Assembly (NCBI GenBank): GCA_963576475.1 | Contig: OY754968.1 | Span: 13,248,616 to 13,312,615 of the forward strand | Source of the DNA: Molanna angustata | Taxonomy: Eukaryota; Arthropoda; Insecta; Trichoptera; Molannidae | Reading direction: 5' to 3' | DNA: 64,000 nt | In this document: positions 22,197 through 33,130 of the stretch, piece by piece | Layout: every line of letters starts with the position of its first letter | How positions within the stretch are numbered: position 1 is the first letter of the stretch | Position numbers and translations under genes: made by a program | The notes under the pieces: generated by a model | The model's database searches: none | Told to the model about the DNA's origin: nothing | Seen by the model: the letters and a program-made list of their open reading frames with translations, nothing else

Positions 22197-23780
22197 ATAA
22201 TAATAAACTGTTTTTTCTAGTATATAATTTTTCTTCCGATAGTATATTTTTATGATAAAATAGACAAACTTTTAATGCAGTATGGTGTAGAATGCTTATG
22301 TTGTATGAAATATTTAAAAAAAAGCAGATAAATTTTGTTTTAAAGAACGCGAGAGCATTTTCAAAATTTTGACACGTGATATCACATGAAGATTTTTTTT
22401 GTTATTTATGGAAAGCTAATCAGTTCGATGTTCAAGCTCTTTACATTATAACATGAAATCAAATTACTGAACGTTTCCATACATAGAAATTTATCTAATT
22501 ACATTTTTATTCATACTAAATGTTACTATCAGGAATATAAATTTTCTTCCGATAGTATATTTTTATGTTAAGATAGACAAACTATTAATGCAGTATAGTG
22601 AAGAATGCTTATGTTGTATGAAATATTTTTAAAAAAGCAGATAAATTTTGTTTTAAAGAACGCGAGAGCATTTTCAAAATTTTGACACGTGATATTATAT
22701 GAAGAATTTTTTTGTTATTTATGGAAAGCTAATCAGTTCTATGTTCAAGCTCTTTACATTATAACATGAAATCAAATTACTGAACTTTTCCATACATATA
22801 AATTTATCTAATTACATTTTTATTCATACTAAATGTTACTATCAGGAATATAAATTTTCTTCCGATAGTATATTTTTATGTTAAGATAGACAAACTATTA
22901 ATGCAGTATAGTGAAGACTGCTTATGTTGTATGAAATATTTTAAAAAAAGCAGATAAATTTTGTTTCAAAGAGCGTTAGAGCATTTTGACAATGTTGACA
23001 CGTGATATCATATGAAGAAATTTTATGATATCTATGAAAAGCTAATCAGTTCTAAGTTCAAGCTATTAATATTCTTATATCAATATGAAATCAATGAACT
23101 GAACATTGCCAAATATAAAAAAATTCTCTTGTTACATATAAGTTTCATACAAATATCCATTAAATAAAATATAATTTTTGAAACCGTTGAATATTTTTCT
23201 TTTAACATTGACCAACTTTGAATACAATTTTATGAAGATTCTTGGTGTTGTATAAATAGTTGAAACCAAATTAAAATATCTCTAATTTCCAGGTCGTGAG
23301 AGCATTTTTTCAGTTTTAATAGATGAAATCATAAAGAAACATTTGGAAAAAATGAACCGTTGTCTATGGAAAACTAATCAGCTCTAAGTTTATGGACTTA
23401 ACACATGTGATATCAATATGAAGTCAATCGGACTTATAGTTTGGGCTGCAGAGAGGACACAAAAAAAAACAACGTAAATGATGAATTCATAGAGAAGAAA
23501 TCAAAAGTTGTCTATGGAAAACTAATCAGCTCTAGGTCTTTGCACTTTACACATATGATGTTAATATGAAGTCGATCGGACTTATATTTTGGGCTGTAGA
23601 GAGGACACAAAAAAGATAAATGCTACGGCGTACGGCGTATACGCCATACACACAAACACATCACGACGAAACTCATTGTGTGCATTCTCTACATGATACC
23701 CATTGAGAAATTGATGAAAAAAAAATACGCTTAAATTTTGCGAAATCATGACTCTCCCCTATTCCATAGTGTGGAGAGTA
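22197..23780 (-). mobile_element. Helentron-like unit 2 of the concatemer (no 3' end)
   Basis: The 5' end is at 23,780 and the body matches units 1 and 3. Three 313-bp repeats follow (markers at 22,371, 22,684 and 22,997). Instead of the 3' hairpin the unit runs into CTAGAAAAAACAGTTTATTA and straight into the 5' end of unit 3. Confidence 0.65.
22210..23060 (-). repeat. 313-bp tandem array, three copies
   Basis: Markers at 22,371, 22,684 and 22,997 are spaced 313 bp. The copy nearest the 5' body carries the GCGTTAGAGC variant, as in the other arrays. Confidence 0.88.
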
Positions 23781-23782
23781 AT

Positions 23783-23793
23783 AATAATAAACT
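23783..23793 (+). repeat. 11-bp TSD, left copy
   Basis: AATAATAAACT recurs at 23,968-23,978. The uninterrupted equivalent is at about 22,198-22,210. Confidence 0.7.
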
Positions 23794-23967
23794 AATAAAG
23801 TAAATAAAATTTTTAAATAAAAATTTTGGTAACAAAAAACTTTGTTTCTTCCACTTCACATGTGAAGTGGAAGAAACAAAGTTTTTTGTTACCAAAATTT
23901 TTATTTAAAAATTTTATTTACTTAATTATTATGGATTTCCACAGTGTTAATAAAAATAATTTCAACG
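23794..23967. mobile_element. 174-bp insertion containing a perfect 126-bp palindrome
   Basis: Positions 23,798-23,923 form a perfect palindrome, 63 bp per arm with no spacer, centred on CACATGTG at 23,860/23,861. The rest ends with ATTATGGATTTCCACAGTG, the module that follows the foldbacks at 3.5, 8.9 and 33.2 kb. The insertion has an 11-bp TSD and is absent from the paralogous junction at 22.2 kb. It encodes nothing. A Penelope-like element end that copied back on itself is one possible origin. Confidence 0.75.
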
Positions 23968-23978
23968 AATAATAAACT

Positions 23979-25460
23979 GTTTTTTCTAGTATATAATTTT
24001 TCTTCTGATAGTATATTTTTATGATAAGATAGACAAACTTTTAATGCAGTATGGTGTAGAATGCTTATGTTGTATGAAATATTTTAAAAAAGCAGATAAA
24101 TTTTGTTTTAAAGAACGCAAGAGCATTTTCCAAATTTTGACAGGTGATATCATATGAATTTTTTTTTTGTTATTTATGGAAAGCTAATCAGTTCTATTTT
24201 CAAGCTCTTAACATAATAACATGAAATCAAATTACTGAACGTTTCCATACATAGAAATTTATCTAATTACATTTTTATTCATACTAAATGTTACTATCAG
24301 GAATATAAATTTTCTTCCGATAGTATATTTTTATGTTAAGATAGACAAACTATTAATGCAGTATAGTGAAGAATGCTTATGTTGTATGAAATATTTTAAA
24401 AAAAGCAGATAAATTTTGTTTTAAAGAACGCGAGAGCATTTTCAAAATTTTGACACGTGATATCATATGAAGAATTTTTTTGTTATTTATGGAAAGCTAA
24501 TCAGTTCTATGTTCAAGCTCTTTACATTATAACATGAAATCAAATTACTGAACGTTTCCATACATAGAAATTTATCTAATTACATTTTTATTCATACTAA
24601 ATGTTACTATCAGGAATATAAATTTTCTTCCGATCGTATATTTTTATGTTAAGATAGACAAACTATTAATGCAGTATAGTGAAGACTGCTTATGTTGTAT
24701 GAAATATTTGAAAAAAAGCAGATAAATTTTGTTTCAAAGAGCGTTAGAGCATTTTGACAATGTTGACACGTGATATCATATGAAGAATTTTTTTGTTATT
24801 TATGGAAAGCTAATCAGTTCTATGTTCAAGCTCTTTACATTATAACATGAAATCAAATTTCTGAACGTTTCCATACATAGAAATTTATCTAATTACATTT
24901 TTATTCATACTAAATGTTACTACCAGGAATATAAATTTTCTTCCGATAGTATATTTTTATGTTAAGATAGACAAACTATTAATGCAGTATAGTGAAGAAT
25001 GCTTATGTTGTATGAAATATTTTAAAAAAAGCAGATAAATTTTGTTTTAAAGAACGCGAGAGCATTTTCAAAATTTTGACACTTGATATCATATGAAGAT
25101 TTTTTTTGTTATTTATGGAAAGCTAATCAGTTCTATGTTCAAGTTCTTTACATTATAACATGAAATCAAATTACTGAACGTTTCCATACATAGAAATTTA
25201 TCTAATTACATTTTTATTCATACTAAATGTTACTATCAGGAATATAAATTTTCTTCCGATAGTATATTTTTATGTTAAGATAGACAAACTATTAATGCAG
25301 TATAGTGAAGACTGCTTATGTTGTATGAAATATTTTAAAAAAAGCAGATAAATTTTGTTTCAAAGAGCGTTAGAGCATTTTGACAATGTTGACACGTGAT
25401 ATCATATGAAGAAATTTTATGATATCTATGAAAAGCTAATCAGTTCTAAGTTCAAGCTAT
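23979..25460 (-). repeat. 313-bp tandem array, five copies
   Basis: Markers occur at 24,139, 24,452, 24,765, 25,078 and 25,391, each 313 bp apart. The GCGTTAGAGC end-variant occurs at 25,391 and also internally at 24,765. Confidence 0.88.
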
Positions 25461-26246
25461 TAATATTCTTATATCAATATGAAATCAATGAACTGAACAT
25501 TGCCAAATATAAAAAAATTCTCTTGTAACATATAAGTTTCATACAAATATCCATTAAATAAAATATAATTTTTGAAACCGTTGAATATTTTTCTTTTAAC
25601 ATTGACCAACTTTGAATACAATTTTATGAAGATTCTTGGTGTTGTATAAATAGTTGAAACCAAATTAAAATATCTCTAATTTCCAGGTCGTGAGAGCATT
25701 TTTTCAGTTTTAATAGATGAAATCATAAAGAAACATTGGGAAAAAATGAACCGTTGTCTATGGAAAACTAATCAGCTATAAGTTTATGGACATAACACAT
25801 GTGATATCAATATGAAGTCAATCGGACTTATAGTTTGGGCTGCAGAGAGGACACAAAAAAAAACAACGTAAATGATGAATTCATAGAGAAGAAATCAAAA
25901 GTTGTCTATGGAAAACTAATCAGCTCTAGGTCTTTGCACTTTACACATATGATGTTAATATGAAGTCGATCGGACTTATAGTTTGGGCTGTAGAGAGGAC
26001 ACTAAAAAGATAAATGCTACGGCGTACGGCGTATACGCCATACACACAAACACATCACGACGAAACTCATAGTGTGCATTCTCTACATGATACCCATTGA
26101 GAAATTGATGTAAAAAAAATACGCTTAAATTTTGCGAAATCATGACTCTCCCCTATTCCATAGTGTGGAGAGTAAAAAGTAATAAGGTATAAGTACATAT
26201 CAATATATATTAAAACAAACATTAAATAATATAACCGGAAGCAAAA

Positions 26247-26607
26247 TAGCTTGAACTTAGAACTGATCAGCTTTTCATAGATATCATAAAATTTCTTCAT
26301 ATGATATCACGTGTCAAAATTTTCAAAATGCTCTAACGCTCTTTAAAACAAAATTTATCTTCTTTTATTAAAATATTTCATACAACATAAGCATTCTTCA
26401 CCATACTGCATTAATAGTTTGTCTATCTTAATATAAAAATATACTATCGTTAGAAAATTTATATTCCTGGTAGTAAAATTGCTAATGAATAAAATATTTC
26501 ATATAACATAAGCATATTTTACCATTTTGAGATTTTCAACATTTGAAGAAGAAAAAATAAACGCTTACTATAGTGTGGAGAGTTTAGTGTTGGCCACAAC
26601 CCACTCG
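26247..26607 (+). repeat. 3' part of the outer Helentron-like element
   Basis: A plus-strand copy of the 313-bp repeat (reverse of the concatemer copies) leads into ATAGTGTGGAGAGTTTAGTG, the hairpin and CG at 26,607. Together with 12,937 it closes the outer element. Confidence 0.65.
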
Positions 26608-27254
26608 TTTAACATGTAAACTTTAATTCGTCTTTTTCTAATTATTGCTAAACATGAAGATTGATTATTTGCAGTCTTTTTCTCCATTTCGACCTATTCT
26701 ATGCGACCCTTTTCAGCTAATAACAGGCGCTGCATCCCATATATGTAGTCGCACAGATCCTCAAGATACTCCGGGTAATGGCGCCCCGTGGCATTTGTCC
26801 CCTCTGTCATATTGTCCATAGTATTCTGTAAGAGACTCTCTTTCCAGCAAATATCTTCCTTATTTCACTATCACGAGAGCATCGCCTTTCGTGATGTGAT
26901 TTCCCCGGGAAAACCCTAGCATTCTTCTACAAGGCCACAACAATGCCTCCAGTTTTCATTTTTTACCAAGCACCATGTCCTGTGGCGATGGTTTTCAGAA
27001 TAAAAATTATCGATATCTTTGATCTATTAGTATAAAAGGTTAGATGAATTTATTCTGTTATAATAAATAAATTTGAAATGGTAAAATAATACCAAAGTTT
27101 TCAGTTATACTACTTTAATGACACTGACTAGTCAAACAACTCAATGCTTTTGAATTTTACTATCCCAATATCTTTTGTTACATGTACACAGTTAATCCCT
27201 TACATTGCTGTTGTCAACCATTTGTCATACAAGTTCAATAATAGATACAGACAC
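26608..27254. other. Unidentified, partly GC-richer DNA
   Basis: The patch at about 26,690-26,960 is less AT-rich than its surroundings and may be a decayed coding relic of a retroelement. All frames are short and I recognise no motif. Confidence 0.35.
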
Positions 27255-27285
27255 CATCATGCCATGTCCCCAATAAAAAGAAAAC
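27255..27285 (-). pseudogene. Tiny RTE 3'-end scrap
   Basis: ACACCATCATGCCATGTCCC is the reverse complement of the terminal GGGACATGG block of the RTE copies at 7 and 58 kb. Confidence 0.4.
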
Positions 27286-27361
27286 TGAAGATAATTTTTT
27301 AAACCACCCTCATTTGAATATTTTTCAGCATTTAGTAATATTTTGTGATTTTTCAATATAA

Positions 27362-27690
27362 TTTATTTATTATTATTATTATCGAGATGACAAGCAGGCA
27401 GCAAAAAGCTGATATGCTTGAATGAGTCAAGTGTCACTGCAATCCATCTAGTCCGTTCTTAAACGAGTTAACACTCTCAGCAACAACCAGATCCTGAGGC
27501 AGCCTGTTCCAAGCATCCACCACTCTATTGCTCAGGAAGTGTTTTTGCGGATTCTGACCAAACGCACTTCTTTTTAACTTCAGGCTATGGCCACGCAAGT
27601 GCTCGTTTTGATTCTGAGTGTATATATGCGGGAGTTCAGGACAGTCATAATGATTGTTTAACACTTTATATGTCTCAATAATATTTATAT
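27362..27690 (-). pseudogene. CR1/Jockey-type LINE C-terminus with (AAT)n tail
   Basis: The minus strand encodes IIETYKVLNNHYDCP, then RGHSLKLKR, then FLSNRVVDAWNRLPQDL and VNSFKNGLD. This is the conserved last segment of CR1/Jockey-type reverse transcriptases. Its ATG-like start is not real, because the frame continues upstream to about 27,683 where the copy is truncated. The 3' end is an (AAT)n tail (plus-strand ATTATTATT at 27,369-27,382). No palm residues are present, so it is a dead stub. Confidence 0.85.
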
Positions 27691-29036
27691 TTATTCCACT
27701 TTGTTTGCTAGTTTCTTTGTCAGTTATTTCTAGCTATATTAATTGAACTGACGGAAAAATCTTGCAAACCCCTTAACCAGACATAATATAAGCACCAACC
27801 ACCTCTTCTTTTGAACACTTTGAAAATAATCAATGGATGACCGAAACTAATCAGTGTCATTAAAGTAGTAGAACTGAAAACTTTGGTTTTATTTTAGCAT
27901 ACCAAATTTGTTTATAATTTGCAATGGAGTTCTATCAAGAATTGTCCGTAGGAAATTTAAAAAGGTATACTGTTTATGTTAAATGTTACGAAATATCCAA
28001 ACAAACCTAAACAAACGCACCTTTTCATTCGCTGAACTCATATGTATATAAAGTAATGCATGTACGAAGCAAGTTGGTAATATAATAAAACGTAAAAATG
28101 AGTACCGTGAGCATAGAGAGATGGTCCAACAATTTCGCAGCCACTATTTTAATACGGAACATTGAATAGTCCATCGTGCGATGATATAAAAAAAAACCTG
28201 CATGAAATCGGCATCAAATTCCACACACGTGATAAATTTTCACTTGTGAAAAAGTATAAATCTTCGTTTATGCTTTGTTTACACGTTTTTCACATATTGT
28301 CGTTACATACACACAATGCGGTAAACGTGAAAAATACATATAACAGAGATTCATGGTTAGTGATTCTTTAACTAAATTGCAAATCATTTTCACATCATTG
28401 GATGGGGATTAATTTATTGATATGACAAAAGTTTTATTTGTTACTACAGTAAAAATATGTCCTGTTTTAAAATCAATAAATGCGGATTTTGCTGTACCTA
28501 AAATAAAACATCGGTTCAAACAAAGGGGCTCAAATTTACCATTTCATTGGATATAATTGAATTTGTTTATAGAAAAATCTTAAAAATCGGAAAAAAAATC
28601 TTACAGCCGTAGAAGTATCCATGTACTATTTATAGCAATATACTCAAATTCTTTAAATACAGAGCACTTTGAGTGATTTTTGAGAGTGAAGTACCTATTT
28701 GTAGAGGAACAAGGAAAGTACATTTCGAAGATAATTAGCAACTTTACAAGTATATTACAATCAAGAATGGTTTACTTACTTGATTTATGTCATAATTTGC
28801 GTCTTCATCATTATTTCGATGTTATTATGTAATTTAATCTAGTAGTTATACAAAAATCAGACAGCATATTATAAATTTATAAATTGTAAATTTATTTTAT
28901 TGTCTTACCTTAGTATAATTTATATAAATATGAAAAAAAATGCATACATCTTAAACACAGTGCAACTCTGTGTTGCGGATATTTGTGGTACAACGAACTA
29001 TACATTCATAATAATGAGATTTTTCTTATGAAAAAT
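27691..29036. other. AT-rich intergenic DNA, no gene seen
   Basis: A 69-codon frame at 28,162-28,371 has no recognisable features. No repeats were identified. Confidence 0.5.
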
Positions 29037-29050
29037 AAAAAATGCGAATA
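29037..29050 (+). repeat. 14-bp TSD of the R1-type element, left copy
   Basis: AAAAAATGCGAATA is repeated exactly at 30,525-30,538. Confidence 0.85.
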
Positions 29051-30524
29051 TTCGCTACTCCACCACCACCCGCTCCGCATATGGGGACTGTCAACGGCCC
29101 CTTCGCAGAACGCTAGAATGAATGACAAAAAAAAACAATGCATGGCACGAAGAGTAGCTCATGGAGCCCTCTAGATTAGCAATCTCGGCACCATGGTGCA
29201 AAAAGAACAATCAACAAGTGCGAATTGAGATTCACACTTGCGGACTGTCGGCGACTTCAGATCCATATATATAGGGCATCAGAGAAGTGACCAAGATCTC
29301 TGGAATCAGAAAAGTCAGTGAGAATCTTCGGATAATAAGGCACCGTATCTATGGCAAAATCGTTTGAAGGCTTTGTAATTGTTCTTCGAGATCACTAAGT
29401 CCGCATGTCCAATGGGACCTTGAAGAGGCCCACGGACAGCAACGAGGAGCTCCGATCTGTAAGAGGACACAATTGGGTGGGAACACTCCCAAAGGATGTG
29501 ATCCGAAGTTTGGTCCGGACATTGACAAAACTGACATGAGGAAGAGGGAGCAATGTTGAAGCGATGGAGATAGCTTTTAAAGTTACCGTGTCCTGTGAGA
29601 AATTGAGAAGTCCAAAAGTCTGGAACAACCCAAGGAGATTTCAGTCGCGACCTCACGTCAGGAAAAAATAAAAAGGTAACTCTACCAACTAGACAGGTCG
29701 TCCAGCGGTTTTGCCAAATGTTTAGTAGAGTGTCGCTCACGTTTCTCTTAATTGAGCTTCGAGACATTCGACTTTCAGGGGGGTGAAAAGAAGTGTCACC
29801 GACGACAGAAGGACGGCCTCGCAATAAATTGAAAATAGCACCTCTACGTTGAATTTCAAGATCAAGGGGGGTTAAGCCTGTCAAAATAGGCAGGGCTTCG
29901 GTGGGGCTTGTTCTGTAAGCTTTGGATAGTGCAATGAGAGCGAATCTTTGGCCTGAAAGCAAGGTTCTTCGAATATGCTGAAACTCGCAGGCGTTAGACC
30001 AACAACCTGCCGCATAGCAAGCGATGCCAAGATAAACGGCTTTGTAGAAAAGGCGGGCGATAGGAAATTGCAGACCCCAGCTTGCTTTGGCGAGGTGTCC
30101 TATTTTAATGAAAGCAAACATAGCCTTATCTACACATGATTTGGCATGATTTTTGAAACTCGGTCCCCTTTCTAGAATAACTCCGAGACAGGTGACTTGG
30201 TCTCGAAAGACAATATTAGTTCCTAGAAACTGAATGGACGGCCGTCTGCGAAGTATGCCCTTAAATACCAGTCCATAAGTCTTGTTCGGAGCGAAGCATA
30301 GCTTGTTTTTTATACCCCAGTCAGAAACAAAGCTCAGCGCTTGGGTGGCTGAGTTCTCGATTGATCTGCGAGAATCAGCACGAATCATAATGTAAGCATC
30401 ATCAGCATATGCTTGAATTATGCAGTTGCTCGGAAGAGGAAGATCCAATAGATCATCGAAAAGAATGTTCCAAAGAAGTGGACCGAGGACAGAACCTTGA
30501 GGACATCCAATGCTTACTTGTCGC
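29051..30524 (-). mobile_element. R1-clade non-LTR retrotransposon, 5'-truncated
   Basis: A 1,474-bp insertion flanked by a perfect 14-bp duplication. It contains the 3' part of the reverse transcriptase frame and a 3' untranslated part of about 265 bp, and it has no poly(A) tail (the 3' end on the minus strand is GGTGGTGGAGTAGCGAA). Base composition is far less AT-rich than the surroundings, which fits a recent arrival. A 14-bp duplication is the size known for R1 in rDNA, but the flanks here are AT-rich and do not look like 28S rDNA. Confidence 0.88.
29315..30524 (-). CDS. R1-type reverse transcriptase, C-terminal 403 residues
   Basis: The frame is open to the 5' truncation point; its first TTG codon overlaps the duplicated target and is not an initiator. 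It starts within the palm: GCPQGSVLGPLLWNILFDDL, then AYADDAYIMI with the catalytic YADD at residues 40-43. The thumb (TCLGVILERG) and a long R1/TRAS-like connector follow. A zinc knuckle of the form C-x2-C-x8-H-x4-C begins at residue 331 (CQFCQCPDQTSDHILWEC). The first catalytic aspartate block and the endonuclease are missing. R1-clade proteins are usually site-specific, so the location outside rDNA may reflect an R1-clade family without that specificity. Confidence 0.88.
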
Positions 30525-30538
30525 AAAAAATGCGAATA
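30525..30538 (+). repeat. 14-bp TSD of the R1-type element, right copy
   Basis: AAAAAATGCGAATA, identical to 29,037-29,050. Confidence 0.85.
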
Positions 30539-32234
30539 ACAGAAAATACAGAATTTACAGTTTGTTTATAGTAAAGCGGAATAACAAATTTGTATATTTT
30601 ATTTTGATAAGTAAATAATCCAAGCTAAGCTTTCTTAAATAAACGATTGGTATATTAAATTAAGTTCCATCTACATAGTAAATAATAATAATGATTTATT
30701 TAATATTTTGTTTTGATTTCAGCATTATAACTTAAATTCATATAATTGTTATGCTAATACTTTTTACTAAGCACCTATCAAGTAACATCGTAAACGTTAA
30801 TGAAATATTAAAAGGCACAAAATATTTAATGACAGATAAAATGTAAACTCTTACCAACTAAAAACGTTTTCCCTGAAATGAAATAGTGCGATAAAAAAGT
30901 TATATAATGGACGAGCTTTTGACATAAATTTTGACCGAATAAGGTAGAATAAATTGATTATGAATAAATTATGAATCAGATACGATTATAATAAAATACA
31001 TAATTTATATAACAAGATAAGAAAGAGTGCTGAAAAAAACAATAAAATAAATAATGAAGTGAGCATTATTTGTAAAATAAGAAAAAAATTAATTCGAATT
31101 GCAAAAAAAAACTTTTATACTAATTATATTATTTTATTTAAATAATAAAACAAATAACGAGTATAACATACATCAATTTCATCCTCTGTATTTTAACAAA
31201 GCTATGGCTAATGCGTAAATACATAGGTGTAAACACATACTCGCTCCAAAATAATTTTATCGTTCACTATCGTTATTTAACATTCATTAGAAGAATTAAA
31301 ATGTATGTGTCAATCAAGTGCATTGCTTTTCGTAAATATGACTAAATTATTCGCATACCTATATTTATTTAACACATTCTCACACCATGTGCAAGTGGCA
31401 AGTTCAATTTCAAAAATATAATTTATTAAAAGTTTAACATAGGTATGTTAATCCTATTAAAATAAATGTGAATCAAATATTTTAATTGTTTTTTTACTTT
31501 CTCGTTAAAATGTTCTCCTGTTATCAATAAATATCATTTTTATATTTATATATTTTAATTGAAATTTTCGAATTAATGTACCTACAGTAATTGCACAACG
31601 GTACATATTTTTTCACTATTTTTTTACGAGAATAAATTTAAAATGATTTTGCTGAAAATCTTGTAAAATTCCCACATTAACTTGCTGTATTTTGCGTATT
31701 ACTAGAAGGTATGTGTGCGTTTTCTTTTGCATATTGAACCAAAAAAAAAAAATACACATAAGATTTTGTACGTCTCAGTTTCGTCGTATATTTAGATAAC
31801 ATTCGAAAAGGGAAAGTTTGATAATTTGTACAAACAAATCTTTCAGAATTTTGTATATTATTCAAATTCATAGCTTCAATTATCATAAGTTGAGAAATAA
31901 GCTATGAATCCCGAGGAACTCAAATAATCTCGGATTATATAATCTGGTATCAACGGTAGCACACTTCTATATACATACACATTTACCTGTCTATTTATTA
32001 TAGGTATACATGATAAGATTCACTTCATCACGTACGAATTCGGCTTTTCAAAGCTTTGGGGATTTTAATTAACTTTCATCTTTCCGTAGAATTAAATCGA
32101 AGAATTATTATTCTTTATATAACGAAATATAAACCCAAACGTAAGATGATATTTTTAAGCTGGAATTGAAATATTTAAATGTAAACTGGCAGTATTTTCG
32201 GCATTCAAAGTTTTATTCTCAATTATCGTATGAT
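30539..32234. other. AT-rich intergenic DNA, no gene seen
   Basis: No recognisable coding or repeat features. The frame at 31,677-31,886 has no motif. Confidence 0.5.
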
Positions 32235-32245
32235 AAACGACCCAA

Positions 32246-32382
32246 TGGCTGTGCAACATTATGGAATGGACCGGCTTCAGGACCGTGGAACAGATATTCC
32301 GGGCAGCACAGGACAGAGAGGGATTTGCCAGAGTGATAGCCGACGTCGGGGGTTCCTGACATGGCACCGGAAGAAGAAGAAG
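32246..32382 (+). mobile_element. 137-bp LINE 3' stub with 11-bp TSD
   Basis: AAACGACCCAA occurs at 32,235-32,245 and again at 32,383-32,393. Between them lies the very end of a non-LTR frame (AAQDREGFARVIADVGGS, then stop) and a (GAA)n tail. It is an extreme 5' truncation. Confidence 0.8.
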
Positions 32383-32393
32383 AAACGACCCAA

Positions 32394-33130
32394 ACAAATA
32401 TTAAAATAAATAACTTAATTATTGTAGATTGTATATTTTTTTTTGTAAAGATTTAAAATCAATTATAAGAAAATGACCACTTAGTTTTATATTAAATATA
32501 AAATTCAAATCATTTTTATCGTTGTAGTCTAAATAAAACTTTTCACCCTTCTTTTCTTATCCTTTTAATTTTTTTTTGTATTTTCTCATTACAAGCTCTA
32601 ATGTATGTTATAAATAAAAAGTAAGTAAGTATATTCCTTATTTTTCATTTTTTGAATGTTTTTTTTTTATTATTTGTTTATGTATGACTTTGATTTAATT
32701 GCTTTATATTTAAGCGTTTAAGGGAGCGTTCAGCGTTTCCTTGAGCATCATAGAGCGTTTAGGGGACTGTCTGGTTATTCAGAAATGGCGGACCACTGCA
32801 TAGAACATAATCATTCTTTTGGTTTGGAAAATATAGAGGTTTTGCATTCAGAATATAAAGGATGGAAACTTGATGCTCTAGAAATGTTAGAAATTAATAA
32901 AAATAAAAAAGGCAACATTGTTAACATCCAGATACCAAAGGTATCGCCACTTCTCCAAACATAATCTCACCCACATAATGGCAACATTGTATAATTACTG
33001 TAACTCCACCCACATATTTAGCAACGCTGTGGAGTTAATGTAGCTATGTAGCTCCACCCACACATGTGACAACGTTGTAAATGCTGAGTGAAGTGGAAAT
33101 TAGCTTATTTTTGTTTTAGTTTCGTTTGGA
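32394..33130. other. No gene seen; irregular direct repeats
   Basis: From about 32,960 to 33,080 the motif CTCCACCCACA or CTCACCCACA recurs three times with GCAACATTGT-like blocks between. This leads directly into the hammerhead-like motif and may be part of the same element. Confidence 0.4.

Larger units (their letters stand above)
23781..26174 (-). mobile_element. Helentron-like unit 1 of the concatemer (no 3' end)
   Basis: The 5' end is at 26,174 (TACTCTCCACACTATGG on the minus strand). It is followed by the body and five 313-bp repeats, then the same CTAGAAAAAACAGTTTATTA junction into unit 2. A 174-bp palindromic insertion (23,794-23,967) lies in the junction segment. Confidence 0.65.
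12937..26607 (+). mobile_element. Outer Helentron/HINE-like element, interrupted
   Basis: The 5' end begins TACTCTCCACACTATG. The 3' end contains the inverted counterpart ATAGTGTGGAGAGT, then a hairpin (AGTGTTGGCCACAACCCACT) and a terminal CG before a T run. A subterminal inverted repeat followed by a 3' hairpin with no CTRR end matches the plan described for Helentrons and their non-autonomous HINEs. Its own sequence is 12,937-13,077, 17,357-17,932 and 26,247-26,607. The rest is inserted material. No coding sequence of its own is visible. A TIR DNA transposon is the alternative reading. Confidence 0.5.

Noticed and set aside
18100..25460. CRISPR-like array
   Set aside because: The 313-bp units are directly adjacent homologous monomers without unique spacers, in a eukaryotic transposon context.
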